Source: Bacillota bacterium
GTDB taxonomy: Bacteria; Bacillota; Clostridia; Saccharofermentanales; Fastidiosipilaceae
DNA length: 12,807 nt
Direction of reading: 5' to 3'
Assembly (NCBI GenBank): GCA_023388205.1
Contig: JAEWGS010000007.1
Span: forward strand, 1 to 12,807
Under the pieces are notes generated by a model. That model worked only from the letters and a program-made list of their open reading frames with translations, made no database searches and had not been told where the DNA came from. A program made the position numbers and the translations under genes. Of this stretch, positions 5,579 through 12,807 are shown one piece after another (position 1 is the stretch's first letter; each line of letters opens with the position of its first letter).

Positions 5579-6256
5579 TCAAGCATTTGACCGACCGGCA
5601 AGTTCGCCCAAATGGCGCGCAGCTTCAGCCGTATCCTTTTGCCCAAAAATTGCAGATCCCGCCACAAAAACACTCGCGCCTGCAGCTTTGAGCTTCGCAA
5701 TATTCGTCGCATCGACACCGCCATCCACCTCAATTGGGATAGTGTATCCACGATCTTCAAGCAAAGTCTTCGTCGCCTTGATTTTTTCATAAGAGGTCTC
5801 GATGAGCTTTTGGCCCCCGAAGCCCGGCTCAACCGTCATGATCAAAATGAGATCCAAGTGAGGCAGCAAGTAGTCCAGGCCCGCAAGGGACGTTCCAGGA
5901 TTAAGCGCCACGCCCGCTTTCATTCCCTGTTGACGGATCTGCTGCAAGTCTCGAACCGGATGCTGCGTCGTTTCCACTTGAATGGTCAAAATGTCCGCGC
6001 CAGCTTTCTTAAAATCTGCGATGTAACGCCCAGGATTTTCAATCATCAAGTGCGTGTCAAAAGGTAAATCGTAGTACTTTTTGAGCGCCGCAATCACAGG
6101 CATACCAAAAGAAATATTCGGCACAAAAAGTCCGTCCATCACGTCGAGATGCAAGTAGTCAATTTCTGCTTGAATCAGGTCAATTTCCTCCTTGAGTCTC
6201 GCAAAATCCGCCGCGAGAATGGATGGAGCAATCAAGCTCTGTCTTTCGTTTAGCAT
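5579..6256 (-). CDS. rpe: Ribulose-phosphate 3-epimerase
   Basis: A 225-residue TIM-barrel enzyme that interconverts ribulose 5-phosphate and xylulose 5-phosphate in the pentose phosphate pathway. Typical segments: APSILAADFARL (10-21), LHLDVMDGLFVPN with metal/catalytic H36 and D38, THLMIE with H69, LIMTVEPGFGGQ (138-149), VDGGV with catalytic D178, and the phosphate-binding VAGSAIFG (198-205). The usual His of the VHxE strand is Gln here (TIQVE), which is not a metal ligand. The ATG at 6256 is chosen because AAGGA stands 8 nt upstream and the length then fits the family; an in-frame ATG at 6310 would add 18 unlikely residues. The gene lies 119 bp after rsgA and before thiN, as in other Bacillota. 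Confidence 0.95.
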   Translation of the reverse strand: MLNERQSLIAPSILAADFARLKEEIDLIQAEIDYLHLDVMDGLFVPNISFGMPVIAALKKYYDLPFDTHLMIENPGRYIADFKKAGADILTIQVETTQHPVRDLQQIRQQGMKAGVALNPGTSLAGLDYLLPHLDLILIMTVEPGFGGQKLIETSYEKIKATKTLLEDRGYTIPIEVDGGVDATNIAKLKAAGASVFVAGSAIFGQKDTAEAARHLGELAGRSNA

Positions 6257-6375
6257 GTTTCTAATCCTTTCCCTTAAACGCATTTTGTCCGAGCATCTCC
6301 AACATTTCAAATAATGAAAGAGCCCGTGGCCACGCCTTTAGATTCCACCAGCAGAAAGCGTCCACCCCGCTCAAT

Positions 6376-7566
6376 TTAGCGCCAATTTTTATGCGATGCA
6401 ATCATCTCTCGCAACACACCGTAGCGGTAGTGCCGATTGGGGTGAATGCCCGAACAAAGTTTCACTGCACAGTCTGGCTCGCCCATATGTCGACATGGCG
6501 TAAAACGACAAAGCTCATCGAAGCCTTTCATTTCTGGATAAGCCAACACAAGCTGTTCTTCTTGCATCACATTTTGCTCTAATTCCAGTTTTTCAAATCC
6601 AGGGGTATCCGCGATCCACGAATCGAAAACAGCATGCAATTCAATATGCCTCGTGGTGTTGCGGCCTTTTTTTAACTTGGTGCTCACCTCGCCGGTGCTC
6701 ATTTTTTCTTCACCGATCAGGGCATTAAAAAGAGTCGATTTGCCCGCCCCAGAGCTGCCTGATATCGCGAGAATACCTTTGGCAATTTGATCCTGAAAAA
6801 GCTGCTTCACCGCTTCGTAAGATAAAGCTTCCCAAGAACGGGCTTGAATCAAAGATCGCCTGCCGAGGGCCTGCCTCAGCGCCTGTTTCGTCTCCGCACT
6901 AAGGTGCGGCTCATCATAAATAGCAAAAGCGGGCGCCCAGTCCGCATGGTCTCTCATCTTCTCTTCCAGTTCAAAGGCTAATTCCGCTTTTGAATCCACT
7001 TGATAAGGAGGAAGATAAAAGGATTGCTGATCCCCTTTTTGTGCCAAAAGCAAAAGCCCTAGACCGCTCGGTCCATACTCCGCTGCCAGTTCTCTCATTC
7101 TTGCTTCACGCATTTTGGAATCGAGGAGATCCACTTTGCTCAAAACCAAAGTGATCTCGATTTGAGCCCAAAGAGAAAGGGCGATGAGCTTATCTAGGAA
7201 AAAGCAGTCCAAATCAGGCTGAACCAAAGACATCATGATCAGCATATGATCCACATTGGCAATCTGAGGTCTCGGCAATAGATTTTTGCGCGGCAAAATG
7301 CCCGTAACGACATAAGGCACAAGCGGGTCTTGCGTCGCTTCAATACGCACAAGATCTCCTAAGGTCGGCCGTTCCTTTCGATGTCGAAAAACACCCCGAA
7401 GCGAGGCTCTCGCGCGACTTCCGTCAGAAAGCGAAAGTTCATACACGCCACCTTTGCCCAAAATAATACGCGCGACAGACTCCGGCATATTTTCGGGCGC
7501 TTGCGAAAAAGAGGGCGAGCTCAATTCAGGATCCAAGGGTAGCGACGGGACGCGTGCAGAACTCAC
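6376..7566 (-). CDS. rsgA: Small ribosomal subunit biogenesis GTPase RsgA
   Basis: A 396-residue circularly permuted GTPase that acts late in 30S subunit assembly. An OB-fold (about residues 30-95) precedes the G domain, whose motifs occur in permuted order: G4 LSKVDL (142-147), G1 GSSGAGKST (270-278), G2 NTTRH (303-307), G3 DTPGF (320-324). The C-terminal zinc site is C353, C358, H360 and C366. Residues about 150-265, between G4 and G1, are longer than usual, so the protein exceeds the common 290-350 residues. The GTG at 7566 overlaps the prkC stop (GTGA) and its AGGTGA ribosome-binding site lies in a hairpin, which suggests coupled translation. An ATG at residue 27 better matches the N-terminus of homologues but has no Shine-Dalgarno. 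Confidence 0.93.
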   Translation of the reverse strand: MSSARVPSLPLDPELSSPSFSQAPENMPESVARIILGKGGVYELSLSDGSRARASLRGVFRHRKERPTLGDLVRIEATQDPLVPYVVTGILPRKNLLPRPQIANVDHMLIMMSLVQPDLDCFFLDKLIALSLWAQIEITLVLSKVDLLDSKMREARMRELAAEYGPSGLGLLLLAQKGDQQSFYLPPYQVDSKAELAFELEEKMRDHADWAPAFAIYDEPHLSAETKQALRQALGRRSLIQARSWEALSYEAVKQLFQDQIAKGILAISGSSGAGKSTLFNALIGEEKMSTGEVSTKLKKGRNTTRHIELHAVFDSWIADTPGFEKLELEQNVMQEEQLVLAYPEMKGFDELCRFTPCRHMGEPDCAVKLCSGIHPNRHYRYGVLREMIASHKNWR

Positions 7567-9335
7567 TGGCCTTCACCTGCTGTAGGTGAAGGGGTCGGCG
7601 ACTCCTCCGGATGGAATGTCGAATAGGATTGCGCAACAATATTCACTTCATCTCCTGAGTGCAAAATGATCTCTTTGTTCCAAAGGAGCTCATTGCCCGC
7701 CATATCCGTAATGGACCAAATGAAAGAATTGCTATCCCCTAAGCCCTCAGGAATTGTGATGTTTTTGACCACGATATCATTTTTCTTGAGTATTTCTAAG
7801 GCTTGAGACGTCAAGCTACCAAAGAGTTGGAAATCCGTGATACGCACATCTTTGATCCCACTCGAAATATAAATCGTAATGGTATCGCCCAGTTTCAAGC
7901 GAGAGCCCGCTGTTGGAGACGTGTCAATCACCTGACCCTCAGGAACTGTATCTGAAATCTCATTTAGCTTGGTCACGTTGAGCCCCATCGTTTGCAACTC
8001 TCTGATGACCTCATCGGGATTTTTCCCCGTATAGCTCACGATATTAACGAAACCGGAGCCTTTGGAAACGATCAGTTCTTGCGTCATCATGTTTGAAGTG
8101 ACACGCTCAGACGGTGCGATCGATTGGCTAATAATTAAGCCCTTCGCGATCGTATCGTTATACTCTTCACGTTGCGTGTGCTGGACGTTGTTTTCATCCA
8201 AAATCTTCACGGCCTCTTCAAGCGTCATCCCTTTGAGATTGGGCATCACAAATCCGCGGTTGGCCGCTTCTTCAATTTGAGTGTTCAAATATCGATAAAG
8301 ATAAACACCCCCAGCAAAAACCAGACAAAGCCCCAGTAAGATAATGACGATGATCACGCCATTTTCTTTCCATCTGCGACGCTTTCTCACGTCACGCTCT
8401 GTCTTGTAATCATAAATGCGGGTCTTCAGTTGATCTTGCTGCATTTTGATCTTTTGCGCTTGACGGCGCTGCTGGTCATCGCGCCCTAAACCATAGACTC
8501 CTTGAGGATTGATGATAAAAGAATCTAAATCATTGATCAGGGCCCTCGCGTTCGCATAACGATCGCCGGGATCTTTTTGCATACATTTCAGCACAATATC
8601 TGAAAGGCCCTTGGGGATCGTCGGCTCTAAATCCATCGGCGGGACAGGTTTCTCTTGGAACTGCTTAATGATGATACTCATCTCCGTGTCACCGGTAAAA
8701 GGCAGCTTCCCTGTCAATGTTTCATACATCAAAATGCCGAGCGAATACAAATCGGCCTTTTCCCCGATCATGCCACCGCGTGCGTGTTCTGGCGAAATAT
8801 AGTGAACGGAACCGACAGCCGGTCCACCCGCTCGAGTAATTTGTCCCTGAGATATCGCGCGCGCAATTCCAAAGTCAGTCACCAAAGCACGGTGCTTGCG
8901 ATCGATCATGATGTTCTGTGACTTGATATCACGATGAATCACGCCGCCCATATGCGCAGACTCCAGAGCCATCGCTATTTGAATAAAAATAGGAACGGCA
9001 ATACGCCAATCTAAGCGATGGTAGTGCAGAATCATCGCTTTGAGCGTCACGCCATCCACGTACTCTTGAACCATGTAACGCAAACCGTGATCCACACCCA
9101 TGCCAAGTACTTTGACAATATTTTCGTGCGCCAAAGAACTCGCCGCCCGAGCCTCCGCGTCAAAGCGTCTCACAAATTCTTCATCATCATTGAATTCAGG
9201 CTTGAGCACTTTAATCGCCACGTGACGACCGTTGTTCAAGTCCTCCGCCTGATAAACTTGCGCTGTTCCACCGGAACCCAGCAACTTAATGATTTTATAT
9301 CGATTGTTCAAAACCATTCCATTTTGAATCGCCAT
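7563..9335 (-). CDS. prkC: PASTA-domain Ser/Thr protein kinase
   Basis: A 590-residue membrane kinase that senses peptidoglycan fragments or lipid II outside and phosphorylates cytoplasmic targets. The kinase domain (about 12-275) shows the glycine loop LGSGGTAQVY, the ATP-binding lysine K42 (VAIKVL), HRDIKSQN (134-141), DFGIA (154-158) and SPEHARG. A Lys/Arg/Gln-rich juxtamembrane linker precedes one transmembrane helix (about 326-348). Two clear PASTA repeats follow (about 361-427 and 428-493), then a divergent third (494-569) and a short Pro/Ser/Thr tail. The ATG at 9335 is chosen because GAGG lies 5 nt upstream and it starts 7 bp after the prpC stop; 13 extra in-frame codons would overlap prpC. 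The cognate phosphatase is the neighbour upstream. Confidence 0.95.
   Translation of the reverse strand: MAIQNGMVLNNRYKIIKLLGSGGTAQVYQAEDLNNGRHVAIKVLKPEFNDDEEFVRRFDAEARAASSLAHENIVKVLGMGVDHGLRYMVQEYVDGVTLKAMILHYHRLDWRIAVPIFIQIAMALESAHMGGVIHRDIKSQNIMIDRKHRALVTDFGIARAISQGQITRAGGPAVGSVHYISPEHARGGMIGEKADLYSLGILMYETLTGKLPFTGDTEMSIIIKQFQEKPVPPMDLEPTIPKGLSDIVLKCMQKDPGDRYANARALINDLDSFIINPQGVYGLGRDDQQRRQAQKIKMQQDQLKTRIYDYKTERDVRKRRRWKENGVIIVIILLGLCLVFAGGVYLYRYLNTQIEEAANRGFVMPNLKGMTLEEAVKILDENNVQHTQREEYNDTIAKGLIISQSIAPSERVTSNMMTQELIVSKGSGFVNIVSYTGKNPDEVIRELQTMGLNVTKLNEISDTVPEGQVIDTSPTAGSRLKLGDTITIYISSGIKDVRITDFQLFGSLTSQALEILKKNDIVVKNITIPEGLGDSNSFIWSITDMAGNELLWNKEIILHSGDEVNIVAQSYSTFHPEESPTPSPTAGEGQ
7570..7592 (-). 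promoter_or_regulatory. Hairpin that buries the rsgA ribosome-binding site
   Basis: On the minus strand CCTTCACCT-ACAGC-AGGTGAAGG forms a perfect 9-bp stem with a 5-nt loop in the last codons of prkC. Its 3' arm holds AGGTGA, the only Shine-Dalgarno-like sequence for the rsgA GTG start, 3 nt past the stem. A ribosome finishing prkC would melt the stem, so rsgA translation may depend on prkC translation. The structure is seen directly; the regulatory role is inferred. Confidence 0.55.
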
Positions 9336-9342
9336 GCTGTCC

Positions 9343-10131
9343 TCAACCCTTCGCTTCTTCCACAAAACCCACAATCACGGTCACGTTATCATTGCCCCCC
9401 AGGTGATTGGCCGTATCAATCAAAGCGCGTGCGGCCTCATCCGGGCTATTGCTCTCTTGAACAATCCGAGCAATCTCAAACTCAGAGACATATCCATGCA
9501 AACCATCGCTGCAAAAGAGCCACCGATCTCCAGGAAAAACAATCTGGCTATATAAATCGGTGGACACGTAGTCCGGAAGTCCCAAGGCACGAATGAGCTT
9601 GTGCCGATCGCGATGCACGAGGGCCTCTTCTTCCGTAATACGATGAGAATCAACCAACGCTTGCACATAAGTGTGATCCGTCGTAATCCGATAAAAATGC
9701 TTCATTTGTCGCAAAAGATAAGCGCGACAGTCTCCGATATGGCCGATATACATCACATTGTTGTGATAGACCACGGTCAAAAGCGTCGTTCCCATCCCCT
9801 GCATGCTTTCATCACTCAAAGACTGCAAGTACACGCGCACATTCGCACGCTCTGCAGCTTCAACGATCTTCATCTTGATCGCTTCACCGTCATCATCTGC
9901 GGCAAGTTCACGGAAAAGTCTCTCCGCGACAGAATTAACCGCCAAACGACTCGCCACATCACCCTTTTTGTGCCCGCCCATACCGTCGGCGAGCACAGCC
10001 AACCAGTAATCTTTTTTTTCGAGGCGAATGACAAGACACGCGTCCTCGTTGTTGTTGCGCACGAGTCCGCGGTCCGTCCCTGAGACGAGAGTCAGTTGAA
10101 GCTTCTTCGGCTTCTGATTATGGTCGTCCAC
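9343..10131 (-). CDS. prpC: PP2C-family Ser/Thr protein phosphatase
   Basis: A 262-residue cytoplasmic metal-dependent phosphatase, the usual antagonist of PrkC, which removes phosphate from the kinase and its substrates. Motifs: SGTDRGLVRNNNED (17-30) with metal-binding acids, DGMGGHKKG (49-57), GMGTTL (112-117), GHIGDCRAY (130-138), the second DG in LFCSDGLHGYV (206-216) and GGNDNVTVIV (245-254). The start chosen is GTG at 10131, with GGAGG 4 nt upstream. The longer ATG frame at 10167 has no Shine-Dalgarno, and its ATG lies inside a terminator-like palindrome, so its 12 extra codons are probably untranslated. It is 7 bp upstream of prkC and surely co-transcribed with it. Confidence 0.94.
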   Translation of the reverse strand: MDDHNQKPKKLQLTLVSGTDRGLVRNNNEDACLVIRLEKKDYWLAVLADGMGGHKKGDVASRLAVNSVAERLFRELAADDDGEAIKMKIVEAAERANVRVYLQSLSDESMQGMGTTLLTVVYHNNVMYIGHIGDCRAYLLRQMKHFYRITTDHTYVQALVDSHRITEEEALVHRDRHKLIRALGLPDYVSTDLYSQIVFPGDRWLFCSDGLHGYVSEFEIARIVQESNSPDEAARALIDTANHLGGNDNVTVIVGFVEEAKG

Positions 10132-10156
10132 AGTTCCTCCATTGTCGTAGCTTGCT

Positions 10157-10175
10157 AAAAACCTCATTTTGAGGT
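10157..10175 (-). terminator. Small terminator-like hairpin between rlmN and prpC
   Basis: On the minus strand ACCTCA-AAA-TGAGGT (6-bp perfect stem, 3-nt loop) is followed directly by TTTT. It lies about 195 bp after the rlmN stop and 26 bp before the prpC GTG start. The stem is short, so termination may be partial; it could set prpC-prkC apart from the rsmB-rlmN unit. Confidence 0.45.
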
Positions 10176-10278
10176 GTAAGAAAAGGGTGCTCTGATGAGC
10201 GCGTCGATGAGCGCATCAAAAAGCCTTTTTATTTTACCCTATGCTTCTATCATCTGCCGCTATATATCTGCCACAATC

Positions 10279-10301
10279 GAAGATGGGCTTTCCCCGTCTT
10301 C
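10279..10301. repeat. Imperfect hairpin in the rlmN-prpC gap
   Basis: GAAGATGGG and CCCGTCTTC (9-bp arms, one G-T pair in the plus-strand RNA, a mismatch in the minus) flank a 5-nt centre. No T-run follows on either strand. It lies inside what may be an out-of-frame remnant of the rlmN tail. Confidence 0.3.
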
Positions 10302-10320
10302 AAATTCTAGGGCTGCAGCG

Positions 10321-10424
10321 CTTTCCTCGGCTTCAGCGGCTTCCGTTCGCTGCGGCGCTTTCGTTAGCTTCAGCAGCTTTCCTTGGCTTCAGCGGCTTCC
10401 AGCTGACCTTTTTCGCTGCGGCGC
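10321..10424. repeat. Degenerate tandem repeat across the rlmN stop codon
   Basis: A 24-nt unit occurs at 10321-10344 and 10377-10400 with a single difference, and TTCGCTGCGGCGC occurs at 10346-10358 and 10412-10424. The two offsets (56 and 66 bp) differ by an indel. A shorter related unit (AGCTTCAGCAGCTTTCC) lies between. In the minus-strand protein frame the unit encodes Glu/Ala-rich residues, and the repeat spans the point where rlmN ends. Confidence 0.75.
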
Positions 10425-11488
10425 AACTGACCACATGCGGCTTCGATATCTTGGCCGAGCGAACGACGTAAGGTCACAGGAATATGCGCCTCTTCTAATA
10501 TCGTCTGAAAACGACGCAGCTGAGCTGGCGTCGAAGGGCGATACGGGCTGCCAGGCACTTCATTCGCGGGGATTAAATTGACGTGACACAATAAGCCTTT
10601 GAGGAGCTTACTCAAGGCCCTTGCGTCTTCATCCCGATCATTAAAATCCCTGAGCATAATGTATTCAAAGCTGATGCGCTTTCCACCTGCATTCAAATAA
10701 AAGCGGCAGGCGTCCAACAATTCGTCGAGCGGGTAAGCTTTGGCAATTGGCATAATGATCTTGCGTTGCTCCTGCGTCGGCGCGTGCAAAGAAATGGATA
10801 GCGTAAATTGCGGCCGATAAGCTACGAGCTCACGAATACGATCCACGAGGCCACACGTCGAGACACTGATGTGCCTTTGCCCTAAGTGCGGACCTTTTTC
10901 ATCGCCTGCGAGCGAAACGAAACGAAGGATGTTCGCCAAATTATCCAGAGGTTCGCCAATCCCCATGAGGACAACATTATGAATCCGAATCCCCTCTCTC
11001 TTCGCGACAAGGAGCATCTGTTCAAGCATTTCCCCCGCACTGAGATTGCGTTCAAAGCCCAGCTTGGCGGAGGCGCAAAAGGTGCATCCCATCCGGCAGC
11101 CCACCTGCGTCGAGATGCAAAGGCTCGCGCCGTAGCGATAGTGCATCAAAGCGGCTTCAACGAAGCTCCCATCAAATAGTTCAAACAAGTATTTGACCGT
11201 GCCATCTTCTTTTGATTCCAAACGACGACGCACCCGGATCGGTCTAAAATCAGGATAAGACGCAACGAGTTGTTCTCGAAAAAGTTTCGGAAGTTGCAAG
11301 ATCTCAAGCGGATCATTTTCTCCCCGAAGCAAGGCCTCGCGCAACTGTTTGGCTCGATATTTCGGTGCAGCAAATTGAGTACAGAGTTCTTGAAGTTCTA
11401 TTTCGTCCAAATCGTACCAGCAGCGTTGATCTTTTTCTCTCGTCGCTTCTACCTCAGACTCACAACGGATCTCATGTGTCTCTCTCAT
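10370..11488 (-). CDS. rlmN: Dual-specificity RNA methyltransferase RlmN (radical SAM)
   Basis: A 372-residue radical-SAM enzyme that methylates C2 of A2503 in 23S rRNA and of A37 in some tRNAs. The iron-sulfur motif is C131-x3-C135-x2-C138 (CRMGCTFC). The two mechanistic cysteines are present: C352 in AACGQL, which carries the methyl group, and C124 in LCISTQVGC. SAM-contacting GIGEPLDN lies at 176-183. The fold proper ends at GQLRR; the last 15 residues (SEKGQLEAAEAKESC) are a Glu/Ala-rich tail encoded by a degenerate tandem repeat. The ATG overlaps the rsmB stop (ATGA), with GGAG 8 nt upstream, so the two rRNA methyltransferases are probably translationally coupled. Confidence 0.96.
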   Translation of the reverse strand: MRETHEIRCESEVEATREKDQRCWYDLDEIELQELCTQFAAPKYRAKQLREALLRGENDPLEILQLPKLFREQLVASYPDFRPIRVRRRLESKEDGTVKYLFELFDGSFVEAALMHYRYGASLCISTQVGCRMGCTFCASAKLGFERNLSAGEMLEQMLLVAKREGIRIHNVVLMGIGEPLDNLANILRFVSLAGDEKGPHLGQRHISVSTCGLVDRIRELVAYRPQFTLSISLHAPTQEQRKIIMPIAKAYPLDELLDACRFYLNAGGKRISFEYIMLRDFNDRDEDARALSKLLKGLLCHVNLIPANEVPGSPYRPSTPAQLRRFQTILEEAHIPVTLRRSLGQDIEAACGQLRRSEKGQLEAAEAKESC

Positions 11489-12807
11489 TTTCTTTTCTCC
11501 ATCACTGCGGCAAAAAAGCCTTCGCTATTTGGGCAAATCGGCAACTGAATCCACCCTCGCTCGAATTCGTCTTTATATCGCTGGGCGATCGGTTCCTCAA
11601 GTTCAATTCGACACAATCGCATATCTGGATATCTTTGCAAAAAAGCCAGAACTTGTTTTTCATTTTCCTCAGGATTAATCGTACAAGTCGAATAAACCAA
11701 ACGTCCGCCCTCTTTCAGCGCCAGATACGCATGATCCAGTAATTTTCTTTGCGTCTGCAAAAGTTCTTCGAGGCGTTCAGGCGCCCACTTCATCTTGAGG
11801 AGCGGCTTACTTGCCAAAAGCCCATAGCCCGAGCAAGGCGCATCGAGCAAAATCTTGTCATAAGTCGGCACGGCTTGATCCACTTGGCTCATGTCTTTGC
11901 AGCTGAAGGTCAAGGGATCTAAAGGTGCCCCAACCTGTTCAAATCTTTGCTGAATCAAAGCAATGCGCTTCGCTGAAAGGTCAAAAGCGTCCAACTCGCC
12001 TCGCTGTTGTCTTGCGTCTTGAATCTGCAAGCTTTTATTTCCTGGCGCCGCACAAAAATCAGCTATTTTTTCACCGGACTTCGGATCCAAAAGTTTAACG
12101 GGCAACATCGACGCGACGCCCTGAAGCACATAATACTCCGCAATAAAAGCTCTCGAGTCTAAGGCAAAATCTTTCGAAATCAGACCGGCCTCCGCTAAGG
12201 CCTGAGGAACTTTACCTCTCCAGCAGTCTTGAAAATAATCTGACACCTCGATGCCTTTTTCACAGCGCTCTTTCTCGCTCAAAGAGGAAAGGTAGTTCAA
12301 AGCGGCTTTTGACCGCAGCCGATAGCTCGGCAAACGCGCATCCTGACCTTGTGCCAACACGCAATCCGCCTCTGCGCCAAGCCAAGTTTGCAAAGCTTCA
12401 TATAACCCAGCAGCCACCGAGAGCTGCGTGGCACGAGACATACGTCTATAAATCGAATAGGCCTCCATCGTTTGGGCATCTTTTCCGTCTAAAGTCTCCT
12501 GACGCAAAACGAGCGGAGCCAAGCAGCGCATCAAAGGCGCGGCTTTTCTCAAAACGGCGTTCAAAAAAGCCTTCGCTGAACGTTTTTTTACGAAAAGGGC
12601 CAGGTTAACCCAAGCGCTCACAATAGCGTAAACCGGCGCCTCAGTACTCAGCGCCTCGCCGAGGGCCAGTCTCAAAATCAAACGGATCTCTGGATCTATT
12701 TTTTGAGACTTATTTTTGACGAAGTTAAGCCAAAAGGCATCCAAGAAGATGGCGAACCTCAAGCTTGTATAAAACAAATGCGTCCCTCTTTGGCGCTGTG
12801 CATAAGG
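11485..12807 (-). CDS. rsmB: 16S rRNA (cytosine(967)-C5)-methyltransferase RsmB (5' partial)
   Basis: The frame is open to the right window edge, so the real start lies beyond 12807; a TTG at 12777 is only an internal codon. The 440 visible residues contain most of the N-terminal NusB-like RNA-binding domain (IDPEIRLILRLALGEAL and FLNAVLR are typical) and the whole SAM-dependent methyltransferase domain. Motifs: FCAAPGNKS (251-259, normally CAAPGGK), LDAPCSGYGLL (321-331) with the releasing cysteine C325, and YSTCTINPEENE (372-383) with the nucleophile C375, ending in EGFFAAVMEK. It methylates C967 of 16S rRNA. In Bacillota it commonly follows def/fmt, which would be expected beyond the edge. 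It overlaps rlmN by 4 bp. Confidence 0.95.
   Translation of the reverse strand, partial: PYAQRQRGTHLFYTSLRFAIFLDAFWLNFVKNKSQKIDPEIRLILRLALGEALSTEAPVYAIVSAWVNLALFVKKRSAKAFLNAVLRKAAPLMRCLAPLVLRQETLDGKDAQTMEAYSIYRRMSRATQLSVAAGLYEALQTWLGAEADCVLAQGQDARLPSYRLRSKAALNYLSSLSEKERCEKGIEVSDYFQDCWRGKVPQALAEAGLISKDFALDSRAFIAEYYVLQGVASMLPVKLLDPKSGEKIADFCAAPGNKSLQIQDARQQRGELDAFDLSAKRIALIQQRFEQVGAPLDPLTFSCKDMSQVDQAVPTYDKILLDAPCSGYGLLASKPLLKMKWAPERLEELLQTQRKLLDHAYLALKEGGRLVYSTCTINPEENEKQVLAFLQRYPDMRLCRIELEEPIAQRYKDEFERGWIQLPICPNSEGFFAAVMEKRK

Noticed and set aside
5448..6067. Plus-strand frames of 114 and 151 codons opposite rpe and thiN
   Set aside because: They are antisense shadows of well-identified genes, with no ribosome-binding sites or recognisable domains.
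6257..6310. 18-codon N-terminal extension of Rpe
   Set aside because: It lacks a Shine-Dalgarno and is not part of the family fold; the ATG at 6256 has a proper ribosome-binding site.
6325..6334. CGTGGCCACG palindrome between rsgA and rpe as an operator or terminator
   Set aside because: Ten bases only, with no loop and no T-run; not distinguishable from chance.
9018..10083. Plus-strand frames of 192 and 160 codons opposite prkC and prpC
   Set aside because: They lie opposite conserved kinase and phosphatase motifs and look like codon-bias shadows.
12775..12777. TTG as the start codon of rsmB
   Set aside because: The frame is open for ten more codons to the window edge and the visible protein begins inside the NusB-like domain; the gene is simply cut by the window.

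Overview
The window looks like part of a Bacillota (Firmicutes) chromosome of roughly even base composition. This rests on the gene order rsmB-rlmN-prpC-prkC-rsgA-rpe-thiN, the conserved order of this phylum, here read on the minus strand from right to left. The core genes look close to 50% GC by eye. I cannot place the organism more finely.

Layout from left to right. Positions 1-75 hold the last 24 codons of an unrecognised plus-strand gene. Positions 76-515 hold no convincing gene, only a spaced inverted repeat and a duplicated 13-14 nt motif. Positions 516-1560 are a strikingly AT-rich, probably transferred segment on the minus strand: an extended -10 promoter, a 54-bp palindromic relic that looks like two IS3-type ends, a 20-codon ORF overlapping the next gene, a lincosamide nucleotidyltransferase gene of the Lnu(C)/Lnu(P) type, and an 85-residue helical protein of unknown function. 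Positions 1683-3269 are an rRNA m5U methyltransferase gene (rlmD type) and its terminator. An IS30-family insertion sequence lies at about 3289-4521. Positions 4542-12807 are the core cluster.

The core cluster joins rRNA modification (RsmB, RlmN, probably RlmD), 30S subunit maturation (RsgA), cell-wall-sensing Ser/Thr phosphorylation (PrkC kinase with PASTA domains, PrpC phosphatase), the pentose phosphate pathway (Rpe) and thiamine cofactor formation (ThiN). Several pairs are tightly coupled: rsmB/rlmN overlap by 4 bp, prpC/prkC are 7 bp apart, and prkC/rsgA overlap by 4 bp with the rsgA Shine-Dalgarno inside a 9-bp hairpin. Terminator-like hairpins after rlmN and after rpe suggest the cluster is split into sub-units. 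The IS30 copy sits about 20 bp from both thiN and rlmD and appears to have split a thiN-rlmD operon.

I did not find a large undescribed system. The observations most worth a second look are the small-scale architecture around the lnu gene (promoter, palindrome, overlapping short ORF, co-oriented orf85), the prkC-rsgA ribosome-binding-site hairpin, the IS30 insertion at a palindromic site, and a degenerate tandem repeat that sets the rlmN stop codon.
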